Positions 47,594 through 56,562 of a DNA stretch of 64,000 nt are shown here, piece by piece (position 1 is the first letter of the stretch; each line of letters opens with the position of its first letter). The stretch spans positions 64,019 to 128,018 of the forward strand of contig NZ_FNCJ01000004.1 in the NCBI RefSeq assembly GCF_900100735.1, read 5' to 3'. The DNA is from Paraburkholderia phenazinium. Lineage in GTDB: Bacteria; Pseudomonadota; Gammaproteobacteria; Burkholderiales; Burkholderiaceae. Position numbers and translations under genes: made by a program. The notes beneath the pieces were generated by a model, which was given only the letters and a program-made list of their open reading frames with translations, was not told the DNA's origin and ran no database searches.

Positions 47594-47627
47594 AAACCCA
47601 AGCCCCCTGCAAGGCAAAAATCACTAA

Positions 47628-50240
47628 CTACTTCCCCCGCGCCAGATCAACCCTAAGCCCCCCATCCTCCCCCATCCAGACCCGCCCTTGGGCAACATCC
47701 CGCCGGTAGGCATAAAGCTCAAACCGCATGCCGTCAGGACGAGAACTATCCAGTATCAAAGTCCGCGCATTAGTGACCAGCGAATCAAACATCTTGATAT
47801 CCCCAGACTCGATCCAGACAAAACTCTGCCCAGCCCCCGCAGGTGGCCTCCCAACCACACTCCCACTCTCGCGCCGAAACTTAAGCACGAGCCCCTCATC
47901 CGTCACGGTGGCACTCGCCAAATGCCCCTGCAAAACCGGTGGCGGAAACACCGTGTACTGATCGAACACCAGTTCGTTCCCTTGCAACGCAACCCCCTTC
48001 CGCACGAAGGGCGTCAACGACGCCAGCGGTATGTTCAACGCCCTCAACATCCCCGCCTGCGGCACACCCAACACCTTGACAGACGTCGGTGCATACACGA
48101 GATGCCGCTCATCCCGCGCCACGATCGTCCCGCTCATCGTCGTCGGCAACCATACGCCAGGAAAGTGGTTCCATAGCTTGATCCCGCCCGTCACCTGCAG
48201 CGCGCCATTCTCCGGCGTCAACGTCAGGTCGTTCAGCGAACGCGGCTCGTAGTCCAGCAGATAATCGTTGAACAACGCCGCCATCGCCGGCCACGGTTCC
48301 ACTACTTCACCACCGATGATGTGAATGTCGTATTGGTTCGGATCATCCAGATCGACCGGCTGGCCCGGCTTCTTTGGCACCATCTGCGCGTCGAGCGAAC
48401 GCACGTGAAAGCCGATCCGACCCGAGACGAAGAAATCCACGTTCTGCATATGGATCAGTGGCGCCGGTCCCGACGAGTGTCGTTCGTCCGTGATCGCCGA
48501 ACCCGGCGTCAGCGCGTTCGCGCCGGAAAACGCCGTCCGCGTGCCGACCGGAATCGCGCGCGCCGCCATCGAGCGCAACTCAGATGGCACACTCTGCCAC
48601 TGCGTTCGCGCCGCCGCGAGCGAAGCCTGTTGCGAGCGTATGAAGCTGTCGTTATAGCGCGCGCTCGCGCTGCCGGTCTGCTGCGCGACATCGTGCGATG
48701 CGCTAGCCAGCTTGTCGAACGACGGTAGATGCACATCGAGCGCGCCCGTTTCGTCGAACGTGAAATAGCCCGCCGCCATCTGCTCGCGGTAGTGATACAG
48801 GTCCAGCACGAACGGGGCATTGGTGTCCGTCGGCGTCAGCGCCATGTCGATGTTCATCGGCATCGAGCGCATGAACTTTACGTCGCCGCCCTCCACCAGT
48901 ATGCCGCGCGGCGGCATCGACGCAGGCCACGCAATGTTTTGCAGCGAATGGTCGTCAAGCGTAAAGCGCACGCCCGCCGCCGAAGTGTCGATGTGCGTGA
49001 TCGTCATGCGTAGTGCCGGCGGCGGCGTGAGTTTCGCCACCTGCATGACGACGTCGTCGCCCTCGAGACGCGCAATCGGCGTGTCCACTTTCAGCAGGTC
49101 CGCCATTTTGACGTGTGCAGCCTGCATCAGCTTGTCTGCGGCGACCCCCGCCACTTCCACGTGGTCCGCGTGGAACACCAGTTCTTCCCGGTTGCGCATC
49201 GACAGCGTGCCGCTCAGTACGATCGGCACCCAGCTATCGCGGTGCATTTCGCCAGTAATGCGCAGCGTGCCGCCGTCCTGCGGCACCACTCGCATCTCGC
49301 GTAGCGGCGAGCCCTGGTACTGGAACAGGTAGCGGTTGAAAATTGCCGTGAGCCTGGCGCTGTCGAGCGTGACGTCGCCACGGTGCACGCCGATTACCAC
49401 GCTGGTCGGATCGTCGAACACAATCGGCGCGCCGGGGTGCGTCGGTGTCAGCGTCGCCGCCATGTCGTGGATCATGAAGCCGATGTCCCCGGTGACACGG
49501 AAATCCACGTCGCGAGCAAGCATCATCGAGCCGTCGATGCCCGAATCGCGTAGTGTCAGCGGACGCACACGTTGCTCCGTGAGACCACCGGCCATGGGCA
49601 CGCGCCCGGCAATGCGCTGTTCTTCCGCAAGCTGGCGTTGCTTGGCAAGTTCGAGTGCAGGATGTGCGGCAGGGACGTTTCCGGAGGCAAGCGTGGAGGA
49701 TGCATTGCCCGATGCAGATGGCGAGGACGCGTTCTCAGCGAGCTGCGCGGATGGGTCATCACTGGGTATAGACGGAGTGGAAGGCTTAGCCGTTCCATCG
49801 CTTAACGATGCATTCGCAGCGGAGGCAATTTTCGCGTCAGACGACGATGCAGCGAGCGCCGCAGCCTGCTGTGCCTGTGTCAGCCGCGACGGTGCAGGCA
49901 ATCCGTCGGTGCTCATCGCAACGGCGTTCGGTGCAGCGGCGCTCGGCCCGGACGTCGCTGTGGCGTCGCTCGCAGACGAACTCGCATCCGCGCAGGCCGA
50001 GACGAGCAACGTCATCGTCATCGTCACAAGCACAGCACCTGGCAAATATCGCGCGTACCTTCTTGGCCTTGCCACTCGCCGCGACAGAACGTCGAATGCA
50101 ACGGTCCAGTCCGCCCGCCAACCCTCGCCCATCGACCAGGAAGCGATTGCCTCGACGAGCCGTCGAAGTGTGTCCGATACGCGCCCCAGCACCATCAGTA
50201 CGCCGTAGCGCCCTGTGGTCTCCGTCTTTGCACGTCGCAT
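47628..50240 (-). CDS. Membrane-anchored protein with duplicated domain, unknown function
   Basis: 870 residues; no family recognised with certainty. A basic cytoplasmic stretch of about 64 residues precedes one hydrophobic segment (65-82) ending in LVSAC (C83), which could be a lipobox. A 150-residue Ala/Ser-rich linker follows. Two homologous halves then appear, about 243-510 and 600-867: DVDFRVTGDIGF vs NVDFFVSGRIGF, FDDPTS vs LDDPNQ, IFNRYLFQYQ vs LFNDYLLDYE, LTPPPAL vs VFPPPVL, and EGGDVKFM vs ESGDIKMF. This suggests a periplasmic beta-rich tandem repeat, perhaps lipid- or polymer-binding. ATG 50240 follows a very strong AGGAG-type Shine-Dalgarno; its 80-residue lead is long for a lipoprotein. 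Confidence 0.8.
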   Translation of the reverse strand: MRRAKTETTGRYGVLMVLGRVSDTLRRLVEAIASWSMGEGWRADWTVAFDVLSRRVARPRRYARYLPGAVLVTMTMTLLVSACADASSSASDATATSGPSAAAPNAVAMSTDGLPAPSRLTQAQQAAALAASSSDAKIASAANASLSDGTAKPSTPSIPSDDPSAQLAENASSPSASGNASSTLASGNVPAAHPALELAKQRQLAEEQRIAGRVPMAGGLTEQRVRPLTLRDSGIDGSMMLARDVDFRVTGDIGFMIHDMAATLTPTHPGAPIVFDDPTSVVIGVHRGDVTLDSARLTAIFNRYLFQYQGSPLREMRVVPQDGGTLRITGEMHRDSWVPIVLSGTLSMRNREELVFHADHVEVAGVAADKLMQAAHVKMADLLKVDTPIARLEGDDVVMQVAKLTPPPALRMTITHIDTSAAGVRFTLDDHSLQNIAWPASMPPRGILVEGGDVKFMRSMPMNIDMALTPTDTNAPFVLDLYHYREQMAAGYFTFDETGALDVHLPSFDKLASASHDVAQQTGSASARYNDSFIRSQQASLAAARTQWQSVPSELRSMAARAIPVGTRTAFSGANALTPGSAITDERHSSGPAPLIHMQNVDFFVSGRIGFHVRSLDAQMVPKKPGQPVDLDDPNQYDIHIIGGEVVEPWPAMAALFNDYLLDYEPRSLNDLTLTPENGALQVTGGIKLWNHFPGVWLPTTMSGTIVARDERHLVYAPTSVKVLGVPQAGMLRALNIPLASLTPFVRKGVALQGNELVFDQYTVFPPPVLQGHLASATVTDEGLVLKFRRESGSVVGRPPAGAGQSFVWIESGDIKMFDSLVTNARTLILDSSRPDGMRFELYAYRRDVAQGRVWMGEDGGLRVDLARGK

Positions 50241-50658
50241 GATGTCTCCTCCCTCCCGAGGCCGCGGCACAACTTCGCATGCGCAGCACAGGACTGTGTA
50301 TGGCATGGCGAGGACAGTCTGAAACACCGTGCAGCCCGCTCGCGCCTATCACCTGATTGTCTGTATTTGTCGCGGCGTTGCCGACAAGATTTCTGGAGGA
50401 CGCTCACCAAACGATCAAGCGTTTGAATCGGCTAGCCACCTCGCCGCGAAACCTTATGGAGGCTGCCGCCGGGCGGTTTTCAGAAATGGGATTCAAACAC
50501 GGAGGAACGCGCCCGAGAGTGCCGCGTAGGCGTCGAGATCAGGCACGCGTGCGAAGAAAAGCGGAAACGACGCAAAGGCGATGTACCCGCAGTGCGGAAG
50601 AGTTACAGAAAAATCAGCAAAGCGACGCATACCGCAGTGCAATACATCCGGCATTACA
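50241..50658. other. 418-bp intergenic region, mostly featureless
   Basis: Between the 870-residue gene and the LivF gene, both leftward. The only dyad is CAAACG-N6-CGTTTG at 50408-50425. No promoter, terminator or RNA gene is recognised. It is notably purine-rich from 50520 to 50640. Confidence 0.3.
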
Positions 50659-51372
50659 CTAGCCGACGCCCAGCCATTCCTGCATCACGTCGCGCCGTGC
50701 GTAAAACGCCTCGGGCGAGCCGTCGAAGACAATTTCGCCGTGGCCCATCACCGCTATCCGGCTTGCCAGTTGGTGCGCGATCGTGAGCCGCTGTTCGATC
50801 AGCAGCATCGCCACGCCTCGCTCGCGCAGCACGCGCAGACATTGCGCGACCTGTGCCACCACCTGTCCCGCGAGTCCTTCAGCCGGTTCGTCGATCACCA
50901 GCAGATCGGGATCGCCCAGCAGCGCACGCGCCAGCGACAGCATCTGCTGCTCGCCGCCGGACAGCGCGCCAGCCCGGGTGCGCCGGCGCTCGCGCAGCAC
51001 CGGAAACAGCGTGTACGCGTCGTCGAAGGTGAAGTGCGGCGCCCGCCCTCGCGCTCGCGGCGCGACACCCAGTTGCAGGTTCTCATCCACGCTCAGGGCC
51101 GCGAAGACATCGCGATGCTCAGGCACGTAGCCAATTCCGAGGCGCGCGATTGCAAAGGTCGGCACGCCGATCAGCGAACGGTCCGCGAAGCGCAGCGTAC
51201 CCTCGGCGCGCACCATGCCCATGATCGTGCGGGCCAGCGTCGAGCGCCCGGAGCCGTTGCGCCCCGCGAGCGCCACCACCTCCCCCGCGGCCACGCGCAA
51301 GTCGACTCCGTGCAGCACCTGGCTCGCGTCGTGCCATGCGCACAGTCCGGCGATCTCCAGCAAGGCGCTCAT
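50659..51372 (-). CDS. Branched-chain amino acid-type ABC transporter ATPase (LivF-like)
   Basis: A 237-residue ATPase: Walker A GRNGSGRSTLAR (the usual Lys of GxxGxGKS/T is replaced by Arg, an oddity), signature ALSGGEQQMLSLARAL, Walker B LLVIDEPAEGL and H-switch MLLIEQRL. Families like this energise uptake of branched-chain amino acids, amides or aromatic acids. ATG 51372 overlaps the LivG stop by 4 nt. It is the last gene of a leftward four-gene transport operon. Confidence 0.88.
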   Translation of the reverse strand: MSALLEIAGLCAWHDASQVLHGVDLRVAAGEVVALAGRNGSGRSTLARTIMGMVRAEGTLRFADRSLIGVPTFAIARLGIGYVPEHRDVFAALSVDENLQLGVAPRARGRAPHFTFDDAYTLFPVLRERRRTRAGALSGGEQQMLSLARALLGDPDLLVIDEPAEGLAGQVVAQVAQCLRVLRERGVAMLLIEQRLTIAHQLASRIAVMGHGEIVFDGSPEAFYARRDVMQEWLGVG

Positions 51373-52121
51373 CGTGGCGCTCCGTCACCGAGGTAGGCGG
51401 CAAGCACCGCTTCGTTGGCGCGAATCGCAGCGGGCGTCCCCGTTGCGATCACGCGGCCCTGCACCAGCACCGAGATCCGGTCGGCGAGGCGGAACACCGC
51501 GTCCATGTCGTGCTCGACCATCAGCAAGGTGCGCCCTGCCGTGGTCTCGCGAATCAGCTCGATCGCGCGAGCCGCTTCAGCGCGGTTCATGCCGGCGGTC
51601 GGCTCGTCGAGCAGCAAGGTGTGCGCACCGCTCGCCAGCGCAATGCCGAGGTCGAGCGCGCGCTGCTCCGCGTAGCTCAAGGTGCCGGCCTGCACCGCGC
51701 GGCGCGCGCTCAGTCCGACGGCCTCCAGCACCGCTTCGGCACGGGCGTCGACTTCGCGCGAGCCGCTCCAGCGATGCCACCAGCGCGAGCGGTCCCGCTC
51801 GGCGATCGCCGTCGCGCAGCGCAGGTTGTCGAACACGCTCAGGCGGGCAAACACGCTCGTCGTCTGGAAACTGCGCGCCAGTCCGCGCCGGCTGATCGCC
51901 GGTGGCGTGAGGCGGTTCAAATCGACCCCGTAGAGTTCGATGCGTCCGGCGTCGGCTCGTGCGTTGCCGGCGATCAGATTGAAGAGTGTCGATTTACCCG
52001 CGCCGTTCGGACCGATCAGCGCGTGTCGTTCCCCCGGCTCCACCGCCAGATCGACACCGCGCAGTATCTGCGTCGCGCCAAAGCGTTTTTCGACGCCGCG
52101 TAGCGAAAGCGCCAAGGTCAT
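51369..52121 (-). CDS. ABC transporter ATPase (LivG-like)
   Basis: A 250-residue ATPase with Walker [14 protein letters not shown], signature variant TLSYAEQRALDLGIALA, Walker B TLLLDEPTAGM and the LivG hallmark ARSFQTTSVFARLSVFDNL. It pairs with LivF to form the nucleotide-binding heterodimer. ATG 52121 overlaps the permease stop by 4 nt; the longer ORF is a shadow of LivM. Confidence 0.9.
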   Translation of the reverse strand: MTLALSLRGVEKRFGATQILRGVDLAVEPGERHALIGPNGAGKSTLFNLIAGNARADAGRIELYGVDLNRLTPPAISRRGLARSFQTTSVFARLSVFDNLRCATAIAERDRSRWWHRWSGSREVDARAEAVLEAVGLSARRAVQAGTLSYAEQRALDLGIALASGAHTLLLDEPTAGMNRAEAARAIELIRETTAGRTLLMVEHDMDAVFRLADRISVLVQGRVIATGTPAAIRANEAVLAAYLGDGAPR

Positions 52122-53437
52122 GGCGAGCCTCCCTGGCCGCCAGGCTCGCGAGACAGGTTCATCCATGCCTGCCGTGCAGCGCGCGCGCCCAGCCAGCCGA
52201 GTCCCCCGAGCAAGCAAAGCGCTAGTGCCAGCCACGTGCCGGACCACATCGCATCGATCTGGAGTCCTGCCAATGATCCCCACTGCAGCCACTGCGGACG
52301 CTCACCGTTGTCCGCGCCGAACTGGACGGCATACGCCCATTGCACCGCCAGCACGCCGGCCAGCGTCCACAGCAGCAGCGCAGATGCGCCCAACAGCCAG
52401 GGCCGCAGGCAGCGCCGCCAGCCATGCACGGCAAGCCGTGCCGCCTGGGCCCGTCCCCAGCCGGTCAGGCCGTCAGGCGAAACGCTCACGACGACAATGA
52501 AGAACAGCCCCAGATACAGCAGCCAGGCGCGCGTCGCGTCGGCAATCACGACGCTAAAGAACGTCAGCACGATTGCCCCGGCCACCGGTCCGAAAAACGA
52601 TGCGGTACCGCCGATCACCGTAGCGATCAGCACCGAACCCGAGCGCAGCATGCCGACGCTCTCGGTCGAGACCAGTTCGACATTGATGAGCCCAAGCGTC
52701 CCTGCGATGCCCGCAAAGAACGCCGACAACACGACGACACCGTAACGGATGCGCCACGGGTAGCAGCCGATCGCCGCCGCCCGCACGGGGTTGTCGCGCA
52801 CCGCGTTGGCAAGCCGCATGAACGGCGTGCGCGACAACGCGTACAGCGCCACACAGGCGAGCAGGCACCAGAGCGCGATCAAACCATACGCTGCGCGCGC
52901 CGGACCAAAATTCCACGCGGTGAACCACAGACCGCTTGCACGATCGATCGGCACGCCGGCCTCGCCGCCGAACCAGTCGGGCAGTGTCCATGCCGCCGCG
53001 GCCACCAGCTCGCCAATGCCGAGCGTGATCATCGCGAATGCCGTCCCCGCGCGCCGCGTCGAGATCGCACCGAGCAGCACGCCGCACAGCGCGCCACCCA
53101 GGCCGCCGACGAGCGGCAGCAACGGGAGCGGCACACCAAACTGGTTGAAGACCCGCGCCGCGACGAGCGCGCCAAGCCCCGCATAGGCGGCGTGGCCGAA
53201 CGACAGCAGCCCGGTTTCACCGAGCAGCAAGTTGTAGGAGAGCGCGAAAACGATCATCGTGGCGGTCTGCGCGAGGTACGCCAGCAACCAGCTTTGCGAT
53301 CCGGCCACCAAGGGGGCCGCCAGAAACGCAATCAATGCGAACCAGAGCAGACGATGGCGCGAAGCAAGCGACCGCGTGGGCTCATCGGCGCCCCGGGTAC
53401 GTCTGCGCGTGCGCTGTGCGTTGCGGAGCTCACGCAT
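52118..53437 (-). CDS. ABC transporter permease (LivM-like)
   Basis: A 439-residue permease. Core LivM motifs: ALSYNLLLGETGLLSFGHAAYAGLGAL and the EAA-like ANAVRDNPVRAAAIGCYPWRIRY; about ten helices. The C-terminal ~110 residues carry two further hydrophobic stretches beyond a usual LivM. ATG 53437 gives MRELRNAQ; it overlaps the LivH stop by 8 nt. Confidence 0.9.
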   Translation of the reverse strand: MRELRNAQRTRRRTRGADEPTRSLASRHRLLWFALIAFLAAPLVAGSQSWLLAYLAQTATMIVFALSYNLLLGETGLLSFGHAAYAGLGALVAARVFNQFGVPLPLLPLVGGLGGALCGVLLGAISTRRAGTAFAMITLGIGELVAAAAWTLPDWFGGEAGVPIDRASGLWFTAWNFGPARAAYGLIALWCLLACVALYALSRTPFMRLANAVRDNPVRAAAIGCYPWRIRYGVVVLSAFFAGIAGTLGLINVELVSTESVGMLRSGSVLIATVIGGTASFFGPVAGAIVLTFFSVVIADATRAWLLYLGLFFIVVVSVSPDGLTGWGRAQAARLAVHGWRRCLRPWLLGASALLLWTLAGVLAVQWAYAVQFGADNGERPQWLQWGSLAGLQIDAMWSGTWLALALCLLGGLGWLGARAARQAWMNLSREPGGQGGSP

Positions 53438-54368
53438 CGTTGTCGCGCTGTCCGAACAGCCCGCGCGGGCGCAGCGCCAGCATCGCGACGAGCAGCAGGT
53501 AGGGCAAGAGCGGCGCGAGTTGCGCAAGCGTGAGACCCTCCCAGGCGGGCGGCAGCGACTGCCCGAAGGTCGAGGTGATCTCGCCCAGCGACAGGTCGCT
53601 CGCGACCGCGAAGGTTTGCACACAACCGACGATCAGCGACGCCACCAGCGCCCCGCCCAGCGACCCCAGGCCGCCTATCACCACGACCACAAAAACGATC
53701 GAGCCGACCGACTCCGCCATCGCCGGTTCGATCACGAAGAGCGGCGCGCCGATCACGCCGGCGAGCGCGGCGAGCGCCGTGCCGACCGCAAACACCCCGG
53801 TGAACACGCGCGGCACGTTGTGCCCGAGCGCCTCGACGGCCGGGGCATGGGTCAACGCAGCCCGCACGATCAAGCCAGCCTTCGAGACGCGCAGCACCGC
53901 ATACAATACGGCAAGCATGGCGACCGACACGGCCATCATGAACGCGCGATAACGCGGAAACGCTGCGCCGTACACCTTGAACAACGGCCCATCGAGCACC
54001 GCCGGCACGCTCGCCGTGAGCGCGGGCAAGCCCCATGCGAGCTTGACCGCTTCGCCGATCAGATAGGCGGCGCCGAAGGTCAGCAACAATTCGGCGAGAT
54101 GACCGTGCGGCCGCACCCGGCGCAACAACCAGCGCTCCATGGCCGCGCCCGCGCACCCGACGACGAGCGGCGCAATCACCAGCGCACTCCAGAAGCCGGT
54201 GCGCGCCGCCACCGAGAATCCGACATACGCGCCGAGCATGTAGAAACTGGCGTGCGCAAAATTCAGCACGCCGAGCATGCTGAAAATCAGCGTCAAGCCG
54301 GCCGACAGCATGAACAGAAGCAGCCCGTAGCTGACGCCGTTGAGCAGGTTGATGACAAACGACTGCAC
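53430..54368 (-). CDS. ABC transporter permease (LivH-like)
   Basis: A 312-residue permease starting at GTG 54368 (VQSFVINLLNGVSYGLLLFMLSAGLTLIFSMLGVLNFAHASFYMLGAY), the canonical LivH N-terminus. Later blocks include SKAGLIVRAALTHAPAVEALGHNV and VVVVIGGLGSLGGALVASLIVG. The next gene upstream (thioesterase) ends 14 bp before it, so it may belong to the same transcript. No periplasmic binding protein accompanies the cluster. Confidence 0.9.
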   Translation of the reverse strand: MQSFVINLLNGVSYGLLLFMLSAGLTLIFSMLGVLNFAHASFYMLGAYVGFSVAARTGFWSALVIAPLVVGCAGAAMERWLLRRVRPHGHLAELLLTFGAAYLIGEAVKLAWGLPALTASVPAVLDGPLFKVYGAAFPRYRAFMMAVSVAMLAVLYAVLRVSKAGLIVRAALTHAPAVEALGHNVPRVFTGVFAVGTALAALAGVIGAPLFVIEPAMAESVGSIVFVVVVIGGLGSLGGALVASLIVGCVQTFAVASDLSLGEITSTFGQSLPPAWEGLTLAQLAPLLPYLLLVAMLALRPRGLFGQRDNDA

Positions 54369-54382
54369 GTGCGCGTCGTCCG

Positions 54383-54826
54383 TTACTGCGCGTGCACGAC
54401 GAGCGCTTCGAGTGCCGTCCGCAACGCGTCTGGCAGCGCGACGGGCCGGCGCGTTGCGCGGTCGACGTAGACATGCACGAAATGGCCTTGCGCCGCCGGC
54501 TGCGTCTCGCCCTCCTTGAACAGGCCCACCTCGTAGCGCACGCTCGTCGAGCCGAGCCGCACCACCCGCAGGCCGGCTTCGACACGCTCCGGAAACACTA
54601 GCGGCGCGAAGTAATTGCACTGCGTCTCGACCACGAGGCCAATGGTCGCGCCGTGCTCGACATCCAGCACGCCGGCGCGAATCAGGTACTCGTTCACGAC
54701 CGTGTCGAAATAGCTGTAGTAGACGACATTGTTCACGTGACCGTAGACATCGTTATCCATCCAGCGGGTCGTGATCGGCAGGAAGTGCGGGTAAGCGCTC
54801 CGTGGGGCGGGTGCAGGTTTGTTCAT
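54383..54826 (-). CDS. Acyl-CoA thioesterase, hot-dog fold (YbgC/4-HBT family)
   Basis: A 147-residue hot-dog thioesterase. The active-site block is [23 protein letters not shown] (catalytic Asp within DNDVYGHVN), and [23 protein letters not shown] follows. It hydrolyses an acyl- or aroyl-CoA. It sits upstream of the Liv-type genes, hinting that the transporter imports an acid that is later CoA-activated (inference). Confidence 0.9.
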   Translation of the reverse strand: MNKPAPAPRSAYPHFLPITTRWMDNDVYGHVNNVVYYSYFDTVVNEYLIRAGVLDVEHGATIGLVVETQCNYFAPLVFPERVEAGLRVVRLGSTSVRYEVGLFKEGETQPAAQGHFVHVYVDRATRRPVALPDALRTALEALVVHAQ

Positions 54827-54832
54827 GCTCGA

Positions 54833-55363
54833 TTACTGCCCGGGCCGTTCGACGAACTCGAACGGCAAGCCGCGCCGGCGCATGAACTCGCCGAGCGCCT
54901 GACCGGTGCCGGCGCGCCACGGCCGCAGCTTGGCCGGCTCGACCAGCCGGTATTCGAGCAGCTCCGGCGACAAGGCGATCGTGCCGTAAGCCTTCACGTG
55001 ATACGCGATGATCAGTTCGTTCTTGCGAATGAACTCATACACGCCGATCAGTTCGACCGTTTCGGCATGCAGCGAAGTCTCTTCCCGCACTTCGCGCGCA
55101 ATGCCCTCCTCCGGCGTCTCACCGTTCTCCATAAAACCGGTGATCAGTGCGAAGGTGCCTTCGGGCCACGCAGCATTGCGCGCCAGCAGGATCTTGCCTT
55201 CGTACTCGACAATCGCGGCCACCACCGGCAGCGGATTGTTCCAATGGACGTAGCCGCAGGTGTCGTCAGGGCACGCCTGGCGGATGCGGCCGCCTTCGTG
55301 TTCAGGGTCGGCGCGTTCGACGAGAGGCGTAGCGCAGCGGGGACAGAATCGGTAGTCACTCAT
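54833..55363 (-). CDS. NUDIX hydrolase with N-terminal zinc ribbon
   Basis: A 176-residue protein. A CPRC...C..DTC zinc-ribbon at residues 7-36 precedes a NUDIX fold with the box GFMENGETPEEGIAREVREE (GX5EX7REUXEE) around residues 75-94. This architecture resembles NudC-like NAD+ or ADP-ribose hydrolases. It is 6 bp from the thioesterase stop, so it may be co-transcribed. The substrate is uncertain. Confidence 0.9.
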   Translation of the reverse strand: MSDYRFCPRCATPLVERADPEHEGGRIRQACPDDTCGYVHWNNPLPVVAAIVEYEGKILLARNAAWPEGTFALITGFMENGETPEEGIAREVREETSLHAETVELIGVYEFIRKNELIIAYHVKAYGTIALSPELLEYRLVEPAKLRPWRAGTGQALGEFMRRRGLPFEFVERPGQ

Positions 55364-55420
55364 GGTGGGCGGGGAATCGTCTCTTGGTGTGTCGTTGTGG
55401 TGTTGGGTTGCGTGTGGTTC

Positions 55421-56452
55421 TCAGGCTGCGCACAGTTCGCGCACCTGGGCCGCGAAGCGTTCGACCGTTTCGGGCTGGGTGTCCCACGCGCACATCAGCC
55501 GGCAACCGCCCGCGCCGATGAATTCGTAGAACTTCCAGCCGTGCGAGCGCATCGCCTTGGCCACATGGGTGGGCAACTGCGCGAACACGGCATTCGATTC
55601 GGTCGGGAACATGATGCTGACGCCCGGGATCTCGGCAAGACGCGATTCCAGTAATTTCGCCATCGCATTGGCGTGACGCGCATTGCGCAGCCACACGTCA
55701 CCGTCGAGCAGGCCAAGCCACGGCGCCGAGATGAAGCGCATCTTCGAAGCGAGTTGTCCGGCCTGCTTGAGGCGATAGGCGAAATCGTCCGCGAGCGCGC
55801 GGTCGAAGAACACCACCACCTCGCCCACCGGCAAGCCGTTCTTGGTGCCGCCGAAGCACAGCACGTCGACCCCAGCGCGCCAGGTGATTTCCGATGGATG
55901 CACGTCGAGCGCGGCCACCGCATTGGCGAAGCGCGCGCCGTCCATGTGGACCTTCAGGTGACGGCGCTTCGCAATCGCAGCGATCGCGCGGACTTCTTCG
56001 ACGCTATAGACGGTGCCCACTTCGGTGGACTGCGTGAGCGTCACGACCTTCGGCTTCGGGTAGTGGATGTCGGCACGCCGGGTGACGACGGCCTCGATCG
56101 CATCGGGCGTCAGCTTGCCGCCGATGCCCGGTGCGGTCAGCAATTTCGAGCCGTTCGAGAAGAACTCCGGACCGCCGCACTCATCGGTTTCGATATGTGC
56201 GAGCTCATGGCAGATCACCGAGTGGTACGACTGGCACAGCGACGCGAGGGCCAGCGAATTGGCCGCCGTGCCGTTGAACACAAAGAAGACTTCGCAGTCG
56301 GTCTGAAACAGGTCGCGCAAACGGTCGCAGACCTGCTGGGTCCAGGAGTCGTCACCGTACGCGGGTTCGTGGCCGCTGTTGTTGGCGGCGATCAGCGCAT
56401 TGAGCGCTTCAGGACAAATGCCCGCGTAGTTGTCGGAGGCAAAATGTTGCAT
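55421..56452 (-). CDS. Low-specificity L-threonine aldolase
   Basis: A 343-residue PLP enzyme that cleaves threonine to glycine and acetaldehyde. PLP-lysine motif CFGGTKNGLPVGE; other blocks are HFASDNYAGICPEAL, VFNGTAANSLALASL, HIETDECGGPEFFSNGSKL and HMDGARFANAVAAL. ATG 56452 (MQHFASDNYAG) is preferred over the TTG at 56461. It stands alone, separated by about 60 bp from the NUDIX gene. Confidence 0.92.
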   Translation of the reverse strand: MQHFASDNYAGICPEALNALIAANNSGHEPAYGDDSWTQQVCDRLRDLFQTDCEVFFVFNGTAANSLALASLCQSYHSVICHELAHIETDECGGPEFFSNGSKLLTAPGIGGKLTPDAIEAVVTRRADIHYPKPKVVTLTQSTEVGTVYSVEEVRAIAAIAKRRHLKVHMDGARFANAVAALDVHPSEITWRAGVDVLCFGGTKNGLPVGEVVVFFDRALADDFAYRLKQAGQLASKMRFISAPWLGLLDGDVWLRNARHANAMAKLLESRLAEIPGVSIMFPTESNAVFAQLPTHVAKAMRSHGWKFYEFIGAGGCRLMCAWDTQPETVERFAAQVRELCAA

Positions 56453-56562
56453 GGCTGGCAAAGCGCCCGGCGACGGGTGCTGGAGATGACCGGAAAGCGG
56501 TCATTTTAGTGCGCCAGCCGCTAAATTGTTTTTCACCGGTGAGATTAAAGGCTGCTTGAGCG

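Noticed and set aside
50241..50658. RNA gene or hidden CDS in the gap upstream of the 870-residue gene
   Set aside because: No tRNA fold, terminator or convincing coding signal seen; only a 6-bp dyad.
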